A stretch of DNA of 64,000 nucleotides from Perkinsus olseni (Eukaryota; Perkinsozoa; Perkinsida; Perkinsidae), in assembly GCA_013115135.1 (NCBI GenBank), contig JABANP010000229.1, positions 1-64,000 of the forward strand, in the 5' to 3' direction. The position numbers and the translations under genes were made by a program. Position 1 is the stretch's first letter; each line of letters begins with the position of its first letter. Of this stretch, positions 41,952 to 52,300 are shown one piece after another. The notes below the pieces were generated by a model that worked only from the letters and a program-made list of their open reading frames with translations, was not told where the DNA came from and made no database searches.

Positions 41952-44900
41952 TCACGAGGGGACTACCCTCCGCAGGAAAGAGCGAAGAGACAGTAAATCA
42001 GACCGGCATCCGGCTAGGAGAGATTTTGCGAACCTGTAGTCGAGTGCGGTCTGCCAATCAGGGTCCACTCCACCAGGGTAGTGCGCGCCCCATATACGGA
42101 GGCGGATAGACTCCAGCCGAGGGGACGGACAGCTCAGGAAGTGTACCAGCGTCTCGCGTGCACCCTTACAGTGTCGACACCCGGTAGGCATGCCAGGGCG
42201 CAGGTGGCCTATGAAGGACCGAGTAGGAGAATGACCCGTGATGAATTCCATTATTCGACGCCGATCAGACATTTTCCAGTCGATGATGGTCCGAGTGATT
42301 CTCGCGAACTGAGAAGGGCCAAGTGAGAGTCCGAAGCGCCCGGCAGCTAGGTGGGGAAGCCTCTCAGACCACCTAGACTGCCTCCAGACCTTGGAGCGAA
42401 CAGACGCCTTGTTTCTCGAATGACTAACCGGGAGTTCGGGTAGGGGGCCTAGCCCGAGGGTAGACAGGTGGTCAGGACGGGGCGAACGGCTGAACAGCCG
42501 TGCCACTACGTCCGCCGCTTCATTACCGACCACGCCTGAGTGGCCAGGAGTCCAGTGGAAGGAGAGGGTTGTCTCCGGAGAGCGCCTGAGAAGTGTGTCG
42601 ACCCTAGCCCAGAAGGTGTTCAGGAGTATGGTACCCTTCCGACCGGAGGCCAGAGACTGTAACACTGACCTTGAATCTACGTGTACCGCTATAGAGGGAG
42701 GGAGCCGGCGACTATGCTCGAGACGTTCCAGGCACCAGTCGATAACAAGGAGCGCCCCACAGAGTTCGGCTTGAAATATGGTCAGCCTGTCGTCCAGCCG
42801 ACATCCCCTGTAGCCTGTGACCTTGATTGTGCCCGACACCAAGGAGCAAGATACGGCCGCGCAAGCCACCTTAGCTGCTAAGGGGGTCTTGTCGGACAAG
42901 CTCCCGTCTGTGTAGAAGTGGAGCGTGGATTGAGCGTGCGATGCGGAGATCTTCAGGGGGGTGAGGGAGACCCGAAAGTTGGGAGGGAGGGGAGCAGTCG
43001 GGGTCCTGCTCGGTTCAAAGTAGGAGCCCTTGTCGAAACCCCACCGCCGCAAGGCACTGAGCTCCGATCGTCTTAGGCCAGGCTGATCGGTGCAGTGAAG
43101 CCACGAGGAACAACATCTGGTCATGACAAGCTGAGTGATACTGGGAGTGATGGTACCCAGCACGAACGAAGTTAATTCGTTTGGGGCCGACCTGTTGAGG
43201 CCGAACAGCCACTTCGAGAAGAAGGCTTCAAGACCGACAACAGTATCCTGAAACCAGCTTGTGTGTGCCACCGGCCCCCACACCCTCACAGCCGTGTAGG
43301 GAAGACTGGCAGCACACAGGTCCTCCAAAGTGAGAGAGCCTGGGCGGCCGAGATAGACCACAGCTTGCATGACAGTTTGTTGAACCTGGACAATAGGCCT
43401 TTCACCTTCCCTGAGCCTTCCATATGTGCGATCTCCAGTTCCGGGAGATGGTCACTCCGAGCCAGATGATCGAGGGCTTGCAGTGATCGCGAGAGAGACC
43501 GTCGACCGCAGAGTCAGCAAGGCGGTCGGCGATGGTCACTCTGGTGTCATCGTCCGCCACCAGGATTTCCGTCTTTGCCAAGTCCAGTTCAAGCCCGAAT
43601 CGGGTGGCCCACTCCTTGATGGTGGACGCCACGGCCGCCAGGGCCGCTACTGCCGTGCGCGAGCAATCCGAGCTGATGACAACAGCCGTATCATCCGCAT
43701 AGAGCTCGGCGGATATCCTGACGCCCGTGGCCGCTAGGTCGTCGGAGGTGCGAGAGATGTATTGGGAGAGCGACACAGTTGCGATGGCATATAGTAGGGG
43801 ACCCAGGGAGCTACCTTGGGGAACGCCCCGGACTCGATTCCTAGAGTGGCCATCGAGAGTGACAGTGTGTCCGTGGAGATAACTGGAGATAAGTTTCCCC
43901 ATCGCAGGGGAGGAGAGCTCGGTGACGGCACGGACGAGTCCCCGGTGGTCGACGCGGTCGAACGCAGAGCTGACGTCGAAGGTAGCTAGGAGTTTGTAGC
44001 GGTGTGCAGAGTCCTCAAGCGACGCGGTGACGGCCCTAAGGGCCGAGGTCGTGCTCCGATTCGGGATGAAACCATGAAGGTTATCTGGCAGTTTGATCAT
44101 TGCCTTCAGGCGACCCCCTATCAATTTCTCCAGAACCTTCAACAGCGCTGGCAACAGGGCTATCGGGCGCCACCGTTTTAATCTGGGTTTATTGCCTCCT
44201 TTGTAGAGCATGATCAGAGAGGAGTTCTTGAGGCAGTTAGGGACAAAGCAGCGGTCCAGGCATGCATTCGCTAGCAGAAGCATGCGGTTTCTCCAGGACG
44301 GGTTCTCGACAGCTCGTTTCAGGTGCTCGTAGGAGACCTGGTCTGCGCCCGGCGATTTCCCGTTTGGGAAGCCTCTAATAGCGTCAGAGAGTTCCTGGGC
44401 AGTTACAGGGCCACCAAGACCATTGAGTGAACCGGACGTTTCGACAGACCCCAGGGGTGAAGCGAATTCGGGGGATTCCCCCGGAGAGGAGATGAAGTGG
44501 TTTAGTAGCTCGCACGGATCGTAGGTCTCATTGGCCACCTTCCTAGGCTTGAAGCGCTTGTTCAGTTCGTGGGCAGTGAGGTTGGCCATCTCAGTTCTCC
44601 ACGCGTTTCGCTTAGCGACCTTGATGTCGCGATAGTAGCGCTTCTTGGAGTGCACGAACTGCGCCTCGAGTACACGGATTTCATCATGTGGTGGGTCAGT
44701 CCTTTTACGCAACCTGCGGATCTTCGCCTGGAGATTCCGGAGAGCTTTCCGCTGCTTCTCCAACTGTTCATTCCACCAGGACTCACCGTTCCGCGCCCGA
44801 AGCTGGGCGGGGGAAGGTGGCTTCCGCGATGGAGTCGACAGCCTGACCGCGACTTGGACATCTTCCGCTAGGGACACTGCCAGGCGCTCGATGTCCTCGA

Positions 44901-45519
44901 TCGAGGAGATGAGAGGAGCTGTCCTATTGAAGGACTCTAGGTGTCTACTGAAGGCATCCCAGTCCGTGTCCCTTGGGGACCTCCGCTTGGGGTATGACTG
45001 ACTAGGCGAGGGTGTCGAAATGATCAATAGTGGCAAAGCGAGATGGTCGCTGAGGGTTTGGATCGGCTCTAGGGGGTCAACCGTCAGCTCCCTTGCGAAC
45101 GCCAGATCGATGAAACTTGAGCCTTGGGCGCCCTGGAAAGAGGGTATATCCTTGTTGCGGGAGCAGATATTGAAGCCGTTCGAGAGCACGAACCGCTCAA
45201 GCAGTGCGCCTCGACCCACCCTAGGATCTGAGGGAGGGTGGTACGGTGAGAACCACAGGGGTGAGAAAGCATTGGAGTCCCCGCCAGCGAGGATGGGGAG
45301 CGCAGGGGCAGACTCGCAGCAGTGGACTAGGGAATTGATGGCGTCCTCCATAGGCAGTGATGAATCACCGTAGAAGGAGATAAAGCGAATGCTGAGAGTG
45401 TCGTTGACCCTTAGAACAGCCGAGGCCAGGTCCGGGCAGGCGTAAGAAGAGACCACTGGCAGGTCCTTGGAGTGGAGTATCGCCGCCCTATGCCAGTCAG
45501 TTGCCCGACCACGTGCGCC
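41952..45519 (-). pseudogene. LINE F ORF2: endonuclease (partial), reverse transcriptase, RNase H, knuckle
   Basis: The frame is open to the satellite junction: GRATDWHRAAILHSKDLP near 45510, so the nuclease start is missing. LAGGDSNAFSPLWFSP and TLSDHLALPLLI complete the nuclease. The reverse transcriptase has HGFIPNRSTTSALRA, TFDVSSAFDRVDHRG, VPQGSSLGPLLY and YADD near 43690. The first frame stops at 43402, and a frameshift near 43385 leads to the rest: RNase H (FYTDGSLSDKTP, FQAELCGALLVIDW, AVHVDSRSVLQSL, WTPGHSGVVGNEAADVVA) and the knuckle CRHCKGARETLVHFLSC, ending RRVVPS at 41952. GC-rich codon use differs from LINE D, so the two diverged long ago. Confidence 0.88.
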
Positions 45520-48500
45520 GTTGTAGTAGTTGTGGTCGTCGTAGTCGTGGTCGTCGTGGTTGTAGTAGTTGTGGTCGTCGTGGTTGTAGTAGTTGTGGTC
45601 GTCGTAGTCGTGGTCGTCGTGGTTGTAGTAGTTGTGGTCGTCGTGGTTGTGGTCGTCGTAGTTGTGGTCGTCGTAGTCGTGGTCGTCGTGGTTGTGGTCG
45701 TGGTCGTGGTCGTGGTCGTCGTGGTCGTAGTAGTCGTGGTCGTAGTAGTCGTGGTCGTCGTGGTTGTAGTAGTCGTGGTCGTGGTCGTGGTCGTGGTCGT
45801 AGTAGTAGTCGTGGTCGTCGTGGTTGTAGTAGTCGTGGTCGTGGTCGTCGTGGTTGTAGTAGTCGTGGTCGTCGTGGTCGTAGTAGTTGTGGTCGTCGTG
45901 GTTGTAGTAGTCGTGGTTGTAGTAGTCGTGGTCGTCGTGGTTGTAGTAGTTGTGGTCGTCGTGGTTGTAGTAGTTGTGGTCGTCGTGGTCGTGGTCGTGG
46001 TAGTAGTCGTGGTCGTGGTAGTAGTCCTTGTCGTAGTAGTTGTGGTCGTCGTGGTCGTAGTAGTTGTGGTCGTGGTTGTGGTAGTAGTAGTGGTCGTAGT
46101 AGTTCTGGTCGTCGTGGTCGTAGTAGTTGTGGTAGTTGTGGTCGTAGTAGTTGTGGTCGTCGTAGTTGTGGTCGTCGTGGTCGTAGTAGTTGTGGTCGTC
46201 GTAGTCGTAGTAGTTGTGGTCGTAGTAGTCGTGGTCGTAGTAGTTGTGGTCGTCGTAGTCGTAGTAGTTGTGGTCGAAGTGGTTGTAGTAGTTGTGGTCG
46301 TCGTGGTCGTAGTAGTTGTGGTCGTCGTGGTCGTAGTAGTTGTGGTCGTTGTGGTCGTAGTAGTTGTGGTCGTCGTGGTCGTAGTAGTTGTGGTCGTCGT
46401 GGTCGTAGTAGTTGTGGTTGTCGTGGTTGTAGTAGTCGTGGTCGTAGTAGTTGTGGTCGTCGTGGTCGTAGTAGTTGTGGTCGTCGTGGTTGTAGTAGTT
46501 GTGGTCGTTGTGGTCGTCGTGGTTGTGGTCGTCGTGGTTGTGGTCGTCGTGGTCGTAGTAGTTGTGGTCGTAGTAGTTGTGGTCGTCGTGGTTGTGGTCG
46601 TCGTGGTTGTGGTCGTCGTGGTTGTGGTCGTCGTGGTTGTGGTCGTCGTGGTTGTAGTAGTCGTGGTTGTAGAGTTGTGGTCGTCGTGGTCGTAGTAGTC
46701 GTGGTCGTAGTAGTTGTGGTCGTCTTGGTCGTAGTAGTTGTGGTCGACGTAGTCGTGGTAGTTAATGGTCGTCGTGGTCGTAGTAGTTGTGGTCGTCGTG
46801 GTCGTAGTAGTTGTGGTCGTCGTAGTTGTAGTCGTCGTGGTCGTAGTAGTCGTGGTCGTCGTGGTCGTAGTAGTTGTGGTCGTAGTAGTCGTGGTCGTAG
46901 TAGTTGTGGTCGTTGTGGTCGTCGTGGTTGTGGTCGTCGTGGTCGTAGTAGTTGTGGTCGTCGTGGTTGTGGTCGTAGTAGTTGTGGTCGTCGTGGTTGT
47001 GGTCGTCGTAGTTGTGGTCGTCGTAGTTGTGGTAGTCGTGGTCGTAGAAGTTGTAGTCGTCGTAGTTGTAGTCGTCGTGGTTGTAGTAGTTGTAGTCGTC
47101 GTGGTTGTAGTAGTTGAGGTCGTCGTGGTTGTAGTAGTCGTGGTTGTAGTAGTTGAGGTCGTCGTGGTTGTAGTAGTTGTGGTCGTCGTGGTCGTAGTAG
47201 TTGTGGTCGTCGTGGTCGTCGTGGTTGTGGTCGTCGTGGTCGTGGTCGTGGTCGTGGTAGTAGTCGTGGTCGTAGTAGTTGTGGTCGTAGTAGTTGTGGT
47301 CGTCGTGGTTGTAGTAGTCGTGGTCGTAGTAGTTGTGGTCGTCGTGGTCGAAGTAGTTGTGGTCGTCGTAGTTGTGGTAGTAGTCGTGGTTGTAGTAGTC
47401 GTGGTCGTAGAAGTTGTAGTCGTCGTGATCGTAGTAGTCGTGGTCGTAGTTGTGGTCGTCGTAGTTGTGGTCGTCGTGGTCGTAGTAGTCGTGGTCGTAG
47501 TTGTGGTCGTCGTGGTTGTAGTAGTCGTGGTCGTCGTAGTTGTGGTCGTCGTGGTCGTAGTAGTCGTGGTCGTCCTGGTCGTAGTAGTCGTGGTCGTCGT
47601 GGTCGTAGTAGTTGTGGTCGTAGTAGTCGTGGTCGTAGTAGTTGTGGTCGTCGTAGTCGTGGTAGTTGTGGTCGTCGTAGTTGTGGTCGTCGTGGTTGTA
47701 GTCGTGGTCGTAGTAGTTGTGGTCGTAGTAGTTGTGGTCGTCGTGGTTGTAGTAGTCGTGGTCGTAGTAGTCGTGGTCGTAGAAGTTGTAGTCGTCGTAG
47801 TTGTAGTCGTCGTGGTTGTAGTAGTTGAGGTCGTCGTGGTTGTAGTAGTCGTGGTTGTAGTAGTTGTGGTCGTCGTGGTTGTAGTAGTTGTGGTCGTCGT
47901 GGTCGTAGTAGTTGTGGTCGTCGTGGTCGTCGTGGTTGTGGTCGTCGTGGTCGTGGTCGTGGTAGTAGTCGGGGTCGTAGTAGTTGTGGTCGTAGTAGTT
48001 GTGGTCGTCGTGGTTGTAGTAGTCGTGGTCGTAGTAGTCGTGGTCGTAGTAGTTGTGGTCGTCGTGGTCGTAGTAGTTGTGGTCGTCGTGGTTGTAGTAG
48101 TCGTGGTTGGTAGTAGTCGTGGTCGTAGAAGTTGTAGTCGTGGTCGTCGTGGTCGTGGTCGTGGTAGTCGTGGTCGTCGTGGTCGTAGTAGTTGTGGTCG
48201 TCGTGGTCGTAGTAGTCGTGGTCGTAGTAGTTGTGGTCGTCGTGGTCGTAGTAGTCGTGGTCGTCGTGGTCGTAGTAGTCGTGGTCGTCGTGGTCGTAGT
48301 AGTCGTGGTCGTGGTCGTCGTGGTCGTAGTAGTCGTGGTCGTAGTAGTTGTGGTCGTAGTAGTTGTGGTCGTCGTGGTCGTGGTCGTAGTGGTCGTCGTG
48401 GTCGTAGTAGTTGTGGTCGTCGTGGTCGTGGTCGTGGTAGTTGTGGTCGTCGTAGTCGTGGTCGTCGTGGTCGTGGTTGTAGTAGTCGTGGTCGTAGTAG

Positions 48501-49343
48501 TTGTGGTCGTCGTGGTCGTAGTAGTTGTGGTCGTCGTGGTCGTAGTAGTTGTGGTCGTCGTGGTCGTAGTAGTTGTGGTCGTCGTAGTTGTGGTCGTAGT
48601 AGTTGTGGTCGTCGTGGTCGTAGTAGTCACGTAGTAGTTGTGGTCGTCGTGGTCGTAGCGTGGTTGTGGTCGTAGTGGTCGTAGTAGTTGTGGTCGTCGT
48701 AGTTGTGGTCGTCGTGGTCGTAGTAGTTGTGGTCGTCGTGGTCGTAGTAGTTGTAGTAGTGGTGGTCGTGGTTGTAGTAGTCGTGGTCGTAGTAGTTGTG
48801 GTCGTCGTGGTCGTAGTAGTTGTGGTCGTCGTGGTTGTGGTCGTCGTGGTCGTGGTCGTAGTAGTTGTGGTCGTCGTGGTCGTGGTAGTAGTCGTGGTAG
48901 TAGTAGTTGTGGTCGTCGTGGTCGTAGTAGTAGTCGTGGTCGTAGTAGTTGTGGTCGTCGTGGTTGTAGTAGTCGTGGTCGTAGTAGTTGTGGTCGTCGT
49001 AGTTGTGGTAGTAGTCGTGGTTGTAGTAGTCGTGATCGTAGAAGTTGTAGTCGTCGTAGTTGCAGTCGTCGTAGTTGTGGTCGTCGTGGTCGTAGAAGTT
49101 GTAGTCGTCGTAGTTGCAGTCGTCGTAGTTGTGGTCGTCGTGGTCGTAGTAGTTGTGGTCGTCGTAGTTGTGGTAGTCGTCGTGGTCGTAGTAGTCGTGG
49201 TAGTAGTCGTGGTCGTCGTGGTCGTAGTTGTGGTCGTCGTAGTTGTGGTCGTCGTGGTCGTGGTCGTGGTCGTCGTGGTCGTGGTCGTCGTGGTCGTGGT
49301 CGTCGTGGTCGTGGTCGTCGTGGTCGTGGTCGTGGTCGTGGTC

Positions 49344-49375
<32 letters not shown>

Positions 49376-52300
49376 AGTAGTGGTGGTCGTGGTAGTAGTC
49401 GTGGTCGTCGTAGTCGTGGTAGTTGTGGTCGTCGTAGTTGTGGTAGTCGTGGTTGTAGTAGTCGTGGTCGTCGTGGTTGTAGTAGTCGTGGTCGTCGTGG
49501 TCGTAGTAGTTGTGGTCGTCGTGGTTGTAGTAGTCGTGGTCGTAGTGGTTGTGGTCGTCGTGGTCGTAGTAGTTGTGGTCGTCGTGGTCGTAGTAGTCGT
49601 CGTGGTCGTAGTAGTCATGGTCGTCGTGGTCGTAGTTGTGGTCGTCGTAGTTGTGGTCGTCGTAGTTGTGGTCGTCGTGGTCGTGGTCGTGGTAGTGGTC
49701 GTGGTAGTAGTCGTGGTAGTAGTAGTTGTGGTCGTCGTGGTTGTGGTAGTCGTCGTGGTCGTAGTAGTCGTGGTCGTCGTGGTAGTAGTCGTAGTTGTAG
49801 TAGTCGTGGTCGTAGTAGTTGTAGTAGTCGTGGTCGTAGTAGTTGTAGTCGTCGTGGTCGTGGTCGTAGTAGTAGTCGTGGTCGTAGTAGTTGTGGTCGA
49901 CGTGGTTGTAGTAGTCGTGGTCGTAGTAGTTGTGGTCGTCGTGGTCGTAGTAGTTGTGGTCGTCGTGGTCGTAGTAGTCGTCGTGGTCGTAGTAGTTGTG
50001 GTCGTCGTGGTCGTAGTAGTTGTGGTCGTAGTTGTGGTAGTAGTAGTGGTCGTAGTAGTTCTGGTCGTCGTGGTCGTAGTAGTTGTGGTAGTTGTGGTCG
50101 TAGTAGTTGTGGTCGTCGTAGTTGTGGTCGTCGTGGTCGTAGTAGTTGTGGTCGTCGTAGTCGTAGTAGTTGTGGTCGTAGTAGTCGTAGTCGTAGTAGT
50201 TGTGGTCGTCGTGGTTGTAGTAGTTGTGGTCGTCGTGGTCGTAGTAGTTGTGGTCGTCGTGGTCGTAGTAGTTGTGGTCGTCGTGGTCGTAGTAGTTGTG
50301 GTCGTCTTGGTCGTAGTAGTTGTGGTCGTCGTAGTCGTGGTAGTTGTGGTCGTCGTAGTTGTGGTCGTCGTGGTTGTGGTCGTCGTGGTCGTGGTAGTAG
50401 TCGTGGTCGTGGTAGTAGTCCTTGTCGTAGTAGTTGTGGTCGTCGTGGTAGTAGTCGTGGTCGTGGTAGTAGTCGTGGTCGTAGTAGTTGTGGTCGTAGT
50501 AGTTGTGGTCGTCGTGGTTGTAGTAGTCGTGGTCGTAGTGGTCGTAGTAGTTGTGGTCGTCGTGGTTGTAGTAGTCGTGGTCGTAGTAGTTGTGGTCGTC
50601 GTGGTCGTAGTAGTTGTGGTCGTCGTAGTTGTGGTAGTCGTCGTGGTCGTAGTAGTCGTGGTCGTCGTGGTCGTAGTTGTGGTCGTCGTAGTTGTGGTCG
50701 TCGTGGTCGAGGTCGTGGTCGTGGTCGTAGTCGTAGTAGTAGTCGTGGTCGTAGTAGTTGTGGTCGACGTGGTTGTAGTAGTCGTGGTCGTAGTAGTTGT
50801 GGTCGTCGTGGTCGTAGTAGTTGTGGTCGTCGCGGTCGTAGTAGTCGTCGTGGTCGTAGTAGTCGTGGTCGTAGTAGTCGTGGTAGTTGTGGTCGTCGTG
50901 GTCGTGGTCGTCGTGGTCGTAGTAGTTGTGGTCGTCGTGGTCGTAGTAGTTGTGGTCGTCGTGGTCGTGGTCGTGGTCGTCGTAGTCGTGGTCGTTGTGG
51001 TCGTCGTGGTCGTGGTCGTCGTGGTCGTAGTAGTTGTGGTCGTCGTGGTCGTAGTAGTTGTGGTCGTCGTGGTTGTAGTAGTCGTGGTCGTAGAAGTTGT
51101 AGTCGTCGTAGTTGTAGTCGTCGTAGTTGTGGCCGTCGTGGTCGTAGTAGTCGTGGTCGTAGTAGTTGTGGTCGTCGTAGTTGTAGTCGTCGTAGTTGTG
51201 GCCGTCGTGGTCGTAGTAGTCGTGGTCGTAGTAGTTGTGGTCGTCGTAGTTGTAGTCGTAGTAGTTGTAGTCGTAGTAGTTGTGGTCGTCGTGGTCGTAG
51301 TAGTTGTGGTCGTCGTGGTCGTGGTCGTGGTCGTAGTAGTTGTGGTCGTCGTAGTTGTAGTCGTCGTAGTTGTAGTAGTCGTAGTAGTAGTTGTGGTCGT
51401 AGTAGTTGTGGTCGTCGTAGTCGTGGTAGTAGTCGTGGTCGTGGTAGTAGTCCTTGTCGTAGTAGTTGTGGTCGTCGTGGTAGTAGTCGTGGTCGTGGTA
51501 GTAGTCTTTGTCGTAGTAGTTGTGGTCGTCGTGGTCGTAGTAGTTGTGGTCGTAGTTGTGGTAGTAGTAGTGGTCGTCGTAGTTGTGGTCGTCGTGGTTG
51601 TAGTAGTCGTGGTTGTAGTAGTCGTGGTCGTCGTGGTCGTAGTAGTTGTGGTCGTCGTAGTTGTGGTCGTCGTAGTTGTGGTCGTCGTGGTCGTGGTCGT
51701 GGTCGTGGTCGTAGTCGTAGTAGTAGTCGTGGTCGTAGTAGTTGTGGTCGACGTGGTTGTAGTAGTTGTGGTCGTCGTGGTCGTAGTAGTTGTGGTCGTC
51801 GTGGTCGTAGTAGTTGTGGTTGTCGTGGTCGTAGTAGTCGTCGTGGTCGTAGTAGTCATGGTCGTCGTGGTCGTAGTTGTGGTCGTCGTAGTTGTGGTCG
51901 TCGTGGTCGTGGTCGTGGTAGTGGTCGTGGTAGTAGTCGTGGTAGTAGTAGTTGTGGTCGTCGTAGTTGTGGTAGTCGTCGTGGTCGTAGTAGTCGTGGT
52001 CGTCGTGGTAGTAGTCGTAGTTGTAGTAGTCGTGGTCGTAGTAGTTGTAGTAGTCGTGGTCGTAGTAGTTGTAGTCGTCGTGGTCGTGGTCGTAGTAGTA
52101 GTCGTGGTCGTAGTAGTTGTGGTCGACGTGGTTGTAGTAGTCGTGGTCGTAGTAGTTGTGGTCGTCGTGGTCGTAGTAGTTGTGGTCGTCGTGGTCGTAG
52201 TAGTCGTCGTGGTCGTAGTAGTTGTGGTCGTCGTGGTCGTAGTAGTTGTGGTCGTAGTTGTGGTAGTAGTAGTGGTCGTAGTAGTTCTGGTCGTCGTGGT

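Larger units (their letters stand above)
41379..45519 (-). mobile_element. LINE F, 5'-truncated (about 4.1 kb)
   Basis: Begins within the endonuclease and runs to a 3' end with hairpin GTTC/GAAC (41379-41390) beside (GTT)5. One frameshift in ORF2. The 5' edge is fused directly to the giant satellite array at about 45513-45519. Confidence 0.88.
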
